The translations under genes were made by a program, and so were the position numbers. Below are positions 17,200 through 26,521 of a stretch of 64,000 nt of DNA, one piece after another (the stretch's first letter is position 1; the number at the start of each line of letters is the position of its first letter). Source of the stretch: Pseudoalteromonas shioyasakiensis (GTDB taxonomy: Bacteria; Pseudomonadota; Gammaproteobacteria; Enterobacterales; Alteromonadaceae); assembly GCF_001550135.1 (NCBI RefSeq), contig NZ_LRUE01000018.1:154820-218819 (forward strand), given 5' to 3'. The notes under the pieces were generated by a model that did no database searches, was not told the DNA's origin, and saw only the letters and a list, made by a program, of their open reading frames with translations.

Positions 17200-19019
17200 G
17201 ATACAACTACCTCTCTAAACATACCTGCATCCATGTGGAATAATAAATGGCAATGCCATGCCCAGCGACCTACGTCATGAGGTGTTGTTAAAAAACTAAT
17301 TCTTTGCGCTGGTTGTACAGGGATAGTATGGCGACGAACCTGTACATCACCTTTTTCATTCTCCAAATCGCTCCACATACCATGCAGGTGCATTGGATGT
17401 GTCATCATTGTATCGTTTTGTAAAATAACTCTTAAACGTTGATTATGCTTCATGTGAACTGGCGTGCTTTTTCCAAATTCCAAGCCATCAAATGACCAGC
17501 TATAACGCTCCATGTTTCCAGTTAAATGTAATTCAATTTCAGCCTCAGGCTCTTGCTGGCTTGTAATTCCCTCAAGAGAATGTAAATCTGCAAGTGTTAA
17601 AACACGGCGTCCATTTTTACGTAAACCTATACCGGGATCATCAAGGTTTGTTCTAGGCATATCAACACGCATATCAACAGAAGCTCCATACTCTGTTTTT
17701 GCATGACGCACTTTAGTGCTAGCAACAGCTAATGGGTTTTTAGTCATTCCATGTTTACTATGATCCATTGCCATCGCTCCATGACCCATTGCACTATGAT
17801 CCATTTTATTAGAATTCATGCCCGACATACCTGCCGTATCAGCCATTGTAGAATGCACACTATCATGGGTCATATTGCCCATCATATCTGTCATCGTTAA
17901 CCACTCAACGGGGTCTAAAGAAGGTACTGGTGCATCAACGTTAGGTGCCATTGATAAAGTACCTTTAGCATAACCTGAGCGATCCATGCTTTGTGCAAAA
18001 ATCGTATATGCGTCATTTTTTGGCTCGACAAGTACATCATAAGTTTCACCGGGACCAAATCTAAATTCATCTACTGTCACAGGTTCAACATTTTGTCCAT
18101 CAGCTTGTACAACTGTTAACTTCAGCTCAGGTATTCTTACATCAAAAAACGTATTGCTAGAACCGTTAATAAATCTAAGCCTAACCTTTTCGCCAGCTTT
18201 AAACATTCCACGCCAATTTGTCAAAGGCGCACAACCATTCATTAAAAAAGTCATTGCAGATGCTGATAAGTCTGCAAGATCTGTAGGGTTCATTCTCATT
18301 TTATTCCACATTTCCCGGCGTTGTAGCGCATTTGAAACGCTGCTATTTGAAATGTCATCAAAAAACTCTGGAACAGTAGGTTGATTAAAGTTAAATACAT
18401 CGCTCTGTACTTTTAACTTGCGAAACAAATCCATTGGGTCATCATCAGTCCAATCAGACAATTGGATGACATGCTCATTGTCAGCACTAATAATATCCTT
18501 TTCTCTTGGCTCAATAATTAATGCGCCGTACATACCTGTCATTTCTTGAAAACCACTGTGTGAGTGATACCAATATGTGCCGCTTTGTTGCAGCTTAAAT
18601 TTATAAACAAAGGTTTCACCCGGCATTATACCTTTAAAGCTAATACCCGGTACGCCATCCATTTGATACGGAAGAATGATCCCATGCCAATGAATTGAAC
18701 TCGGCACTGATAATTTATTCGTTACCCTGATAGTAACGTCATCACCTTCTCTGAGGCGCAAGGTAGGAGCTGGTATTGAGCCATTGATTGTTGTAGCCAT
18801 TCTTACAACACCTGTGAAGTTTACTGGTGACTCATCTATCACCAGATCTATGACTTCCCCACTTAGTTCGGGCGCAGTACCTGTTGAAGTTCCAGCAAGC
18901 AAAGATGAAGCTGCATGAAGAACACTTGGAAAAGCAGCTAATACACCGCCAGCAGCTAATCCTTGTACAAAGCGTCTACGTGGCGTAGAAACTTGATGTA
19001 ATGGATTGTTATTTCTCAT
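17196..19019 (-). CDS. copA: Periplasmic multicopper oxidase CopA (PcoA type)
   Basis: 607 residues with a twin-arginine signal (RRRFVQG at about residues 14-20), so the folded, copper-loaded enzyme is exported. Three cupredoxin domains carry the copper motifs HWHG and HSH near the N-terminus, and HPMHLHG and HCHLLFHM near the C-terminus. A Met/His-rich insert (about residues 385-430, with repeats such as MDHSAMGHGAM) is typical of PcoA/CopA oxidases. It oxidises Cu(I) to the less toxic Cu(II) and binds extra copper in the periplasm. It lies 27 bases after the SnoaL-like gene and overlaps copB by 4. The symbol is shared by convention with the unrelated ATPase. Confidence 0.93.
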   Translation of the reverse strand: MRNNNPLHQVSTPRRRFVQGLAAGGVLAAFPSVLHAASSLLAGTSTGTAPELSGEVIDLVIDESPVNFTGVVRMATTINGSIPAPTLRLREGDDVTIRVTNKLSVPSSIHWHGIILPYQMDGVPGISFKGIMPGETFVYKFKLQQSGTYWYHSHSGFQEMTGMYGALIIEPREKDIISADNEHVIQLSDWTDDDPMDLFRKLKVQSDVFNFNQPTVPEFFDDISNSSVSNALQRREMWNKMRMNPTDLADLSASAMTFLMNGCAPLTNWRGMFKAGEKVRLRFINGSSNTFFDVRIPELKLTVVQADGQNVEPVTVDEFRFGPGETYDVLVEPKNDAYTIFAQSMDRSGYAKGTLSMAPNVDAPVPSLDPVEWLTMTDMMGNMTHDSVHSTMADTAGMSGMNSNKMDHSAMGHGAMAMDHSKHGMTKNPLAVASTKVRHAKTEYGASVDMRVDMPRTNLDDPGIGLRKNGRRVLTLADLHSLEGITSQQEPEAEIELHLTGNMERYSWSFDGLEFGKSTPVHMKHNQRLRVILQNDTMMTHPMHLHGMWSDLENEKGDVQVRRHTIPVQPAQRISFLTTPHDVGRWAWHCHLLFHMDAGMFREVVVS

Positions 19020-19046
19020 TTTACTCTCCGTTGTTTGAACAATAAA

Positions 19047-19517
19047 TTAATGTGACCAATGAATGTGCTTAATCTTCCATTCACCATTTTGTTTTTCCAG
19101 CACCATCGTTTCCATGCCTTGATAATCGCGTTCAACACCTTTATGAGTACCTGTAGTTTGACTGCGCGACGCAGAGATAGCGGTATTTCCAAGTATCGTC
19201 ACTTGATGTTCAAGTGTGTCGCTCTTCATCGCTGCTAAATACTTCATATCCGACAACATATGATGATGAGCATATTCATCAGCGCTCCTTTCAACGCGGC
19301 CTCCCTCGAAAATGGTGACATCATCCGCTAACTGCGCTCTAGCCTGTTTTTGATTGCCAGTTTCAAGTGCTTGATGAAATGCCAAAACAACTTTTGCGGC
19401 TGGGGTATCTATACCTTTAAACAAACCTTTGTCTTTGTTCTTATCACCATGAGCGTTTGCTGCGAAACTAAACGTCATTAATAAAACGAGTAATATATTT
19501 ATTGTTTTCATTTTCAT
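19047..19517 (-). CDS. Exported SnoaL/NTF2-like (DUF4440-type) protein
   Basis: 156 residues: a signal peptide (about 1-22, ending AANA) and an NTF2-like cone fold (VVLAFHQALETGNQKQARAQL, then DVTIFEGG, and the final strands EKQNGEWKIKHIHWSH). Members of this fold can be small enzymes or binding proteins. Here several His residues (HHHM near the middle and HIHWSH at the end) could bind copper. It sits between copD and the multicopper oxidase with 15- and 27-base gaps, so it belongs to the copper operon. The exact role is unknown. Confidence 0.75.
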   Translation of the reverse strand: MKMKTINILLVLLMTFSFAANAHGDKNKDKGLFKGIDTPAAKVVLAFHQALETGNQKQARAQLADDVTIFEGGRVERSADEYAHHHMLSDMKYLAAMKSDTLEHQVTILGNTAISASRSQTTGTHKGVERDYQGMETMVLEKQNGEWKIKHIHWSH

Positions 19518-19532
19518 TCTCTCTTTTAGGTT

Positions 19533-20429
19533 TTAATTTGCAGGGCCAACAACACTAGTAAGCCCAGCCGTTACAGATAAAATGGCAAAAGCTACTACCA
19601 TTTCTATCGAGATAGATTTAGATAAAGCCTCTCTGCCTTGACTATTTTTAAGTTGTGGAACGAGTATTAGTTTATGTTTAGCAGCAAGTGCCAAAATAGA
19701 CACTACAAGGGCCAATTTAAACAACAGTGTTTGTCCGTAACTTGAGCTTATTAGTGCATCAAGACTTCCGACCAATTGAATCACGAGCCAGAGGCCTGCT
19801 ACCAACAATAGGCTCAATGTAAAACTTGCTTGTTTGCCAAAGCTTTCCATCAGCAAATGAAGTTCTGCATAACTTAGCTGATGGCAAGCCTGTTTTAGTG
19901 GCAATAACGCCCCAAACCACCATGCCATAACGAGCACATGCAAAATAAGCAAGCCTTTTTCAATTGTGCCTAACTCAGAAATATGACCCAGTAACGTGAA
20001 TGAGTATGCAAGGATTAATAAACTCAACATTAAAGCGCTTTGTTTTAAGTACGAGTTCACAGCGAGTTTGAACCTTAAAGCTAAAGCGATTATTGCGGTA
20101 ACTAGCCCAAGCGCTCGAAGCAAAGCTCCAGTGCCGACAGAGGAGTCCCACATAATAGCCAATATATCAGCGTCTATCGCCCCCTGAATTCCCTCTTCTG
20201 CCATTGCACCAGTACTGGCAAAGAACCAAGTAATATTAGCGATCAAAGCCATAACTATATAAGTTCTTGTCCACGTTAAATTCGCTATTACAGCATTACT
20301 ATGAGATTCATTATGCTCAAAAATTTGTCTGAAAAATGTATAGCCGGCAATACAGGCAAAGCCGACGTAAAATACAATTTTTGACAGTACAATGACTGTA
20401 TTCCAGATATACATTTCCATATCAATCAC
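19533..20429 (-). CDS. copD: Copper resistance membrane protein CopD
   Basis: 298 residues with about eight membrane helices, of the CopD/PcoD family, thought to move copper across the inner membrane together with periplasmic CopC. The N-terminal ATG at 20,429 gives MIDMEMYIWN. The stop of copC lies 9 bases upstream, so the pair is coupled. Conserved His residues sit in helices (GHISELG and HVLVMAWW). In an otherwise export-oriented operon, CopCD could supply copper to cytoplasmic or membrane cuproenzymes; this is inferred from the family and not visible in the sequence. Confidence 0.85.
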   Translation of the reverse strand: MIDMEMYIWNTVIVLSKIVFYVGFACIAGYTFFRQIFEHNESHSNAVIANLTWTRTYIVMALIANITWFFASTGAMAEEGIQGAIDADILAIMWDSSVGTGALLRALGLVTAIIALALRFKLAVNSYLKQSALMLSLLILAYSFTLLGHISELGTIEKGLLILHVLVMAWWFGALLPLKQACHQLSYAELHLLMESFGKQASFTLSLLLVAGLWLVIQLVGSLDALISSSYGQTLLFKLALVVSILALAAKHKLILVPQLKNSQGREALSKSISIEMVVAFAILSVTAGLTSVVGPAN

Positions 20430-20438
20430 ACAGCCTTA

Positions 20439-20786
20439 CTAATGAACCATAAAGCCGAAGCTATCTTTCATTTTATGTCCATCTTTACCTAAATAGGTCA
20501 CATCAACGATATAGTTTGTTGGAGCTAATTTAGGTAGTTCCCATGAAAACTCTCTGGAAGCTTCTTTTGATGGTTTAAAGTCAAATTTAATATTTTCACC
20601 TTTTTTATTTTTCAACGTAACTTTAACTACACGTACCTCTTTGCTAAATCCCAATGTCAATTTTTCTGGAGTATTCATTAGCATTGCATTATCAGCAGGC
20701 ACGCTTTTTTCAAGATGCACATGTGCAAATACTGCACTACTAAAAACAACACTGATTATGGTTAAAAGTTTAATTAATGTTTTCAT
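20439..20786 (-). CDS. copC: Periplasmic copper-binding protein CopC
   Basis: 115 residues: a signal peptide (cleaved after VFA, so the mature protein starts HVHLEKS) and a small beta-sandwich. The Cu(II) site of the family is present: the N-terminal His, a further His two residues later, and the DGH motif near the C-terminus (KDGHKMKDSFGF). The Met-rich Cu(I) loop of plasmid PcoC/CopC is absent, as in most chromosomal CopC proteins. It follows the PepSY-reductase gene by 24 bases and precedes copD. Confidence 0.9.
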   Translation of the reverse strand: MKTLIKLLTIISVVFSSAVFAHVHLEKSVPADNAMLMNTPEKLTLGFSKEVRVVKVTLKNKKGENIKFDFKPSKEASREFSWELPKLAPTNYIVDVTYLGKDGHKMKDSFGFMVH

Positions 20787-20810
20787 ATATACCTCTATTT
20801 ATTTAATGGA

Positions 20811-22646
20811 TTAACGACTAAATTTATCTTTGAAAATTTGATTACTTGGAATCCCAGCATCTGTAATTATTTTTTCCACTTCACTCATCATTGCTTCTGG
20901 ACCGCACAAGTAAAACTCAGCCAAATGCAGTTCTGCTTTTTGGTTCATATACGGCAGAAGTACTTTTTGAACATAGCCTGAGTGCCCTTGCCATTCTTCT
21001 GAAGGATTAGAAAGAGTAGGAATATAAGAGAAGTTTTTATGCTTCTCACTCAGTGACTTCAATTCATTATGGTATAGCAAGTCATCTTCAGTTCGCGCAC
21101 CATAGATAAGAGTCAAACCACTTTTATCTTTATGCTTTTTCAACTGTTCAAAAATAATAGACCTCAGTGGTGCAAGTCCTGAACCCGCACCTATAAACAC
21201 GCGACTAACTTTTTTATTTGAAGTGGCATAAAAATCAGAAAAAGGGCCTCTTGCAGTTATCGTTTCACCTACTTGGAGTGAACCTAAATAACTTGAACCT
21301 ATTCCTGCTTTAAAACCATTCTTTGCGGTCTGCCAACGGATATTAAACATTAACTCATCAGACTCCTCGTCAAAGTTAACTAATGAGTAGTGGCGAGTTA
21401 CACCGTTATGAGAAAATTTTCCATGATAGTAGCTATCCCAGTATTTTTCATAGCACTCTGGCATATCATCTGGACGTAAGCTATTCATCCCTGCTGGCAC
21501 ATCAAATTGCATATATGCACCAGCTTTAAATGCCAACTGTTTGCCTGATTTCAGCTTAAATTTCACTTCCTTGATAAAAGGAGTAATGAAATTAGTCGCA
21601 ACCACAACTAGCTCATGATTTTCAATATTGCGATCAGTATTAACTTCAATCGAACTAATTTCAGAGAACCTATGCTGACATCCAAGCCGATAACCTTCCT
21701 TAAGTTGCTCCTGAGATAAATGTTCCTGTTCAGATAGTGTGATAGGTAATTTAGTTGAACTTAAGAACACGCATTTGCCACAAGTACCGCCACCACCGCA
21801 ACCTGAAGGAAGGTATACATGTGAACTAGCTAGCCCTTCTAATACAGTTGAGCGACCAACTGCTGAGATGTCAGTAATAGTATTTTCATTGGAAAACGTC
21901 ACTGCCACTTTTTGCCTGTTAGTGCCCCAACCTAGCTTCAGTAAACCACTTCTATACTGTTGTATCAGCCAAGTAACACCAGTAATTGAAAGGAATAGCG
22001 TTGCAAAAGCAAATGCAATGATCAACCAATGGTTAAATCCTCCAGAATTGCCATAGTCCATAAAGTGAAGCTTCATCATCAGATCTTTCAATCTGAAATC
22101 ATCATTGGCATGGCGAAGTACTTGACCTGTAATACTATCTAAATAAATAGTTGTATTGTTCTCATCCTCAACGGCAACTTGCCACATAGGATTTTGCTGC
22201 CTTACGTGATCAGAAAACGGAGGTTGAGATAACACTGGAGTAGTTAACTTACCCTGTCCTGAGTAGGAGTTTTTTGCCAAAGTTAGTACTTGTTCTTCAG
22301 ACAAATTAAATGGCTTTCCTGTTACAGCATCAAATAGCTTTGAGTGGCGCTCTTGATAGCTATGCTGCCCCTTATCGAACACAAAATGATAGTAAGGCTG
22401 ATGTAAAACCCATATAAGGTTTACTTCCTGCGGAGCATTACTAGTAATGTCTTTAATAGGGAATAGGTCAAAGCCTGTAATGCTACCTTCATGATGAGAA
22501 TGAACTCTAAGTTCATTACCACTGGCTTTACTGTGATCCATCAAATTGAAGTAAAGGCCCGTTCCCAACCAAATAAGCAGTTGTAAACCAACAAATAAAG
22601 AAAGCCACTTGTGTATCGTTGTATTTAACTTAAATAGTCGCATCAA
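20811..22646 (-). CDS. PepSY membrane protein fused to a 2Fe-2S ferredoxin and NqrF-like flavin reductase
   Basis: 611 residues in three parts: a PepSY-TM module (about 1-235, with HKWL, TGLYF, the periplasmic PepSY region and HFMDY), a plant-type 2Fe-2S domain (about 245-335, cluster motif CGGGGTCGKC), and an FAD/NAD(P)H oxidoreductase (about 345-611, with RHYSLVN, GAGSGLAPLRS and YLCGPEAM). The reductase closely recalls NqrF. The layout predicts electron flow from cytoplasmic NAD(P)H through FAD and 2Fe-2S across the membrane to the periplasm, possibly to reduce Cu(II) to the Cu(I) exported by CusCBA. It overlaps its smaller PepSY partner by 4 bases. Confidence 0.8.
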   Translation of the reverse strand: MMRLFKLNTTIHKWLSLFVGLQLLIWLGTGLYFNLMDHSKASGNELRVHSHHEGSITGFDLFPIKDITSNAPQEVNLIWVLHQPYYHFVFDKGQHSYQERHSKLFDAVTGKPFNLSEEQVLTLAKNSYSGQGKLTTPVLSQPPFSDHVRQQNPMWQVAVEDENNTTIYLDSITGQVLRHANDDFRLKDLMMKLHFMDYGNSGGFNHWLIIAFAFATLFLSITGVTWLIQQYRSGLLKLGWGTNRQKVAVTFSNENTITDISAVGRSTVLEGLASSHVYLPSGCGGGGTCGKCVFLSSTKLPITLSEQEHLSQEQLKEGYRLGCQHRFSEISSIEVNTDRNIENHELVVVATNFITPFIKEVKFKLKSGKQLAFKAGAYMQFDVPAGMNSLRPDDMPECYEKYWDSYYHGKFSHNGVTRHYSLVNFDEESDELMFNIRWQTAKNGFKAGIGSSYLGSLQVGETITARGPFSDFYATSNKKVSRVFIGAGSGLAPLRSIIFEQLKKHKDKSGLTLIYGARTEDDLLYHNELKSLSEKHKNFSYIPTLSNPSEEWQGHSGYVQKVLLPYMNQKAELHLAEFYLCGPEAMMSEVEKIITDAGIPSNQIFKDKFSR

Positions 22647-23350
22647 ATGACTCTCTTTTTATTTGGGGAAAGCACTCGGTAATAAGTCAATACTGCGCCA
22701 GTAATTGCTCCCATTAGACCTAGAGTTGCGACCAAGAACAAAAACCAGTTTGATACGTTTTCTCCATCATAGTAATCCATAATGTGGAACCGCCACATCC
22801 AATCAAACAATCGCCAGTAATCATGACGCTTGGCAACAAGTGATCCTGTTTGTTGACTTATATAAAATGTCGGTGTGGAGAATTGCTCAAACGTCACTCT
22901 CCAAACAGGTAAATGCCTTGGGGACAACTCAGCAGGCAAGTTTGTCGCTGACTTAATCAACCTTATGCTGTCGATTTGATGATTCAGCGCATAATGGTAT
23001 TGTGCGATTTCTTTAGCCTTGGTTTCATCTACAAGGGCCTGAACAGCTCCAGTTTTAGCATCTATTGCTACTTTTCCATTTTCTCCATTAATAAAAGAAT
23101 ACAAAGGACGGCCCATACTTTGAGTAAGTGTAACTTGGCTAGCTTTAGGATAATCCGCAGCTAGCTTTACAATGGAGTAATCCATACTTGCTAAATCTAT
23201 TTTGGCTTCCTCACTCTTAGCCAAGGTTTCGCCGTGTATATAGTGAATATCCATAGTCACCATATACACGCCTGTAATAGACCAGAAGAGGAATTGTATT
23301 CCGACAAATGCCATTAGCCATTTGTGATATTTTCTAGCCGTGCTAAGCAT
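22643..23350 (-). CDS. PepSY-associated membrane protein
   Basis: 235 residues from ATG at 23,350, which overlaps the cusA stop by 8 bases; a longer in-frame start at 23,392 is less likely. It has a first membrane helix (WLMAFVGIQFLFWSITGVYMV), a periplasmic PepSY-like region and a C-terminal helix. It is clearly related to the N-terminal part of the next gene: HKWL, TG-Y, PVWRV, the stretch DYWRLFDWMWRFHIMDY and the last helix all match. The conserved His residues (in HKWL and FHIMDY) could bind haem or metal. It probably forms a complex with the reductase fusion. I know of no defined function. Confidence 0.75.
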   Translation of the reverse strand: MLSTARKYHKWLMAFVGIQFLFWSITGVYMVTMDIHYIHGETLAKSEEAKIDLASMDYSIVKLAADYPKASQVTLTQSMGRPLYSFINGENGKVAIDAKTGAVQALVDETKAKEIAQYHYALNHQIDSIRLIKSATNLPAELSPRHLPVWRVTFEQFSTPTFYISQQTGSLVAKRHDYWRLFDWMWRFHIMDYYDGENVSNWFLFLVATLGLMGAITGAVLTYYRVLSPNKKRVI

Positions 23351-26300
23351 TATTCTCAGGCTCCACGTTAGAAAGCTCTTTGTTAAAGGCATTTACTTCA
23401 GGCTTTTTAATGATTGAGTAAATTGCAGGGAGTACAATAAGCGTGAGCAGCACAGCACTTGTCATTCCGCCTACCATAGGAGCAGCAATGCGGCTCATGA
23501 CCTCAGAACCTGTACCAGTACCATATAAAATAGGCATTAAACCTATAATGATTGTAGCTACCGTCATCATTACTGGACGAACTCGTAAGCCAGCACCGTG
23601 CAATAATGCATCTTGATATGCATCATCTGAGATGAGTTCTGCTCGCTCCACCGCTTTTTCCTTAAGCTCAGCAAGTGCTTGATTAAGATAAACCAGCATT
23701 ATCACGCCAATCTCAACCGCAACACCAGCTAGAGCGATAAAGCCCACACCAACAGCTACTGAGAAATTAAACCCTTCTAGATACATCAACCATAACCCAC
23801 CGATCATTGCCATCGGCAAGGTAACGATAATGATAGCCACTTCACTAAACGCTCTGAAATTCAGGTAAAGCAGAATAACAATAATGGCGAGTGTTAAAGG
23901 CAATACATAGGTGAGCTTTTCTTTCGCTCTTTCCATATATTCGTATTGTCCAGCCCAAGTAATTGAATAGCCTGCTGGTAATGTCAGGTTATTTGCTAAG
24001 TGTTCTTTAGCATTTTCAACATAAGTACCTACATCAACGCTATCAATATCAATGAAAGTCCAACCATTGATTCTGGCATTCTCACTTTTAATACCCGGTG
24101 GGCCATTCTCTACTCGAATATCAGCAACATCACCTAGTGCAATGCGTTGACCACTTGGTGTTACAACAGGTAATCGTGCTAGCTGCTCAGGAGAATCTCG
24201 ATAATCTTGCGGATAGCGCAGATTAACAGGGTAACGCTCTTGACCTTCTATCGTTTGTGTCACATTCATACCGCCAATCGCAGTAGAAACTACTTGTTGG
24301 ACATCTTCGATATTTAACCCAAAGCGACTTGATTTATCTCGTGAAATATCAACCTTGATATATCGTCCACCTGCAACTCGTTCAGAGTAAACTGACGCTG
24401 TGCCTGTCACTTCTGGCAAGAGTTGTTCTATTTGTTGGCCGATATCCTGAATTACATCAAGTTCTGGTCCGGCGACTTTAATACCGACAGGCGTTTTTAT
24501 ACCTGTAGCTAACATGTCAATGCGGGTCTTGATTGGCATGACCCAAGCATTGGTTAAGCCCGGAAATTTAACCAACTTATCAAACTCAGCTTTTAACGAC
24601 TCAGTTGTCACGCCTTCTCGCCACTCCTCCCGTGGCTTCAATTGAATAAAGGTTTCAATCATGGTTAGAGGCGCAGGGTCAGTTGCGGTTTCAGCTCGTC
24701 CTACTTTACCGAATACATTTTCAACTTCTGGCACAGTGCGAATAAGCTTGTCCGTTTGCTGCAATAACTCTCTTGCTTTACCGATTGAAATGCCGGGATA
24801 TGTAGTAGGCATATACATAAGGTCGCCTTCATCCAATGGCGGAATGAATTCACTACCAATTTTATCGACAGGCCAAAAACCAACGATAGTCACTAATACT
24901 GCTGCGACTATTGTCAATTTTGGAAACTTCATGACTTGCTTTAAAACAGGCATGTAGATAGCAATCAATAATCGATTTAATGGGTTTTTCTTTTCAGAGA
25001 CGACTTTGCCTCGAATAAAGTAGCCCATCAAAACAGGCACCAATGTTATTGCCAAGCCTGCTGATGCAGCCATTGCATAGGTTTTTGTATAGGCGAGCGG
25101 TGAAAACATTCTTCCTTCTTGCGCTTCTAAGATAAACACAGGTAAGAATGAGACAGTTATGATCAGCAAGCTAAAAAATAATGCAGGGCCTACCTCACTC
25201 GCAGCCTTAGCTACAATTTGCCAACGGTTTTCATCTGTTAGTGGTGTTTTCTCCATATGTTTATGCATATTTTCAATCATCACTATTGCACCATCAGTCA
25301 TCGCACCAATAGCAATAGCGATACCGCCTAAAGACATAATATTGGCATTGATGCCTTGCATATACATGATGATGAATGACACCAATATACCTAATGGTAG
25401 AGTAACAACTGCCACAATTGATGAGCGAAGATGAAATAGGAAAGCAACACAGACAATAGCCACGACCGCAAGCTCCTCTAGCAACTTGCTCCAAAGGTTA
25501 TCAACAGCACGATCTATTAACTTCGATCTGTCATAGACAGGGACAACCTCCACCCCCTCTGGTAAAGAAGATTTGAGCGACTCAAGCTTTTCTTTTACCC
25601 CATTTATGGTTTGTTGAGCGTTTTCACCAAAGCGCATAACGACAACACCACCAACAACTTCGCCTTCGCCATTAAGTTCTGCGATACCACGGCGCATTTG
25701 AGGACCAAGGTTAACGTTGGCAACATCACCAATACGCAACGGCGTGCCTTGTTCGTTAATACCAAGTGGAATTTTCTCTATATCACTAACTGATTGAATA
25801 TACCCCGTTGCGGTAACCATATATTCAGCTTCAGCCATTTCCACAACGGATGCGCCAGTTTCTTTGTTCCCTTTTTGTAAGGCTATTTGTATTAAACTTA
25901 GAGGAATATCGTAAGCTCTCAATTTGTCAGGATCTACTTGCACTTGATACTGCTTAACCATACCACCAACGGCGGCAACTTCGGACACGCCCGGAACAGT
26001 TTGTAGTTCATACTTTAAGAACCAGTCTTGAATGCTTCTTAATTGGCTTAGATCATGGTTTCCAGACTTATCTGTTAAAGCGTAAATGTATACCCAACCC
26101 ACACCTGTTGCATCAGGTCCTAATTGAGGTTTTGCCGAATCAGGCAGGCTTGATGCTACTTGGCTTAAGTATTCAAGTACTCGGCTTCTAGCCCAATACA
26201 AATCAGTATCATCATCAAAAATAATGTAGACGTAGGAATCACCAAAGAATGAGTAACCACGAACAGTTTGCGCCCCCGGCACTGATAGCATCGCTGTAGT

Positions 26301-26507
26301 AAGTGGAAATGTCACTTGATCCTGCACAACTTGTGGTGCCTGTCCCGGATAACTCGTCTTAATTATCACCTGCACATCAGAAAGATCTGGGAGTGCATCT
26401 ACTGGCGTTTTTTGTAATGAATACAAACCACCAAACGCGATAATTAAGGTAATCAACAAAACAAAGAAACGATTGCCGATAGACCATCTAATAATTGATT
26501 CAATCAT
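23343..26507 (-). CDS. cusA: CusA/SilA-type copper RND efflux pump
   Basis: 1,054 residues, inner-membrane proton-driven pump that exports Cu(I) and Ag(I) through CusB and CusC. It starts MIESIIRWSIGNRF, as in CusA. The fourth-helix motif is AIAIGAMTDGAIVMIEN, the copper/silver signature, unlike CzcA in this window. Met residues of the transport path are present in the periplasmic part (MPTTYPG, TMIETFIQ, VMPIKTRIDM). It follows cusB after 14 bases. The C-terminal tail is extended by about 20 hydrophilic residues. Confidence 0.95.
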   Translation of the reverse strand: MIESIIRWSIGNRFFVLLITLIIAFGGLYSLQKTPVDALPDLSDVQVIIKTSYPGQAPQVVQDQVTFPLTTAMLSVPGAQTVRGYSFFGDSYVYIIFDDDTDLYWARSRVLEYLSQVASSLPDSAKPQLGPDATGVGWVYIYALTDKSGNHDLSQLRSIQDWFLKYELQTVPGVSEVAAVGGMVKQYQVQVDPDKLRAYDIPLSLIQIALQKGNKETGASVVEMAEAEYMVTATGYIQSVSDIEKIPLGINEQGTPLRIGDVANVNLGPQMRRGIAELNGEGEVVGGVVVMRFGENAQQTINGVKEKLESLKSSLPEGVEVVPVYDRSKLIDRAVDNLWSKLLEELAVVAIVCVAFLFHLRSSIVAVVTLPLGILVSFIIMYMQGINANIMSLGGIAIAIGAMTDGAIVMIENMHKHMEKTPLTDENRWQIVAKAASEVGPALFFSLLIITVSFLPVFILEAQEGRMFSPLAYTKTYAMAASAGLAITLVPVLMGYFIRGKVVSEKKNPLNRLLIAIYMPVLKQVMKFPKLTIVAAVLVTIVGFWPVDKIGSEFIPPLDEGDLMYMPTTYPGISIGKARELLQQTDKLIRTVPEVENVFGKVGRAETATDPAPLTMIETFIQLKPREEWREGVTTESLKAEFDKLVKFPGLTNAWVMPIKTRIDMLATGIKTPVGIKVAGPELDVIQDIGQQIEQLLPEVTGTASVYSERVAGGRYIKVDISRDKSSRFGLNIEDVQQVVSTAIGGMNVTQTIEGQERYPVNLRYPQDYRDSPEQLARLPVVTPSGQRIALGDVADIRVENGPPGIKSENARINGWTFIDIDSVDVGTYVENAKEHLANNLTLPAGYSITWAGQYEYMERAKEKLTYVLPLTLAIIVILLYLNFRAFSEVAIIIVTLPMAMIGGLWLMYLEGFNFSVAVGVGFIALAGVAVEIGVIMLVYLNQALAELKEKAVERAELISDDAYQDALLHGAGLRVRPVMMTVATIIIGLMPILYGTGTGSEVMSRIAAPMVGGMTSAVLLTLIVLPAIYSIIKKPEVNAFNKELSNVEPENNA

Positions 26508-26521
26508 TATTTTTCTCCCAC

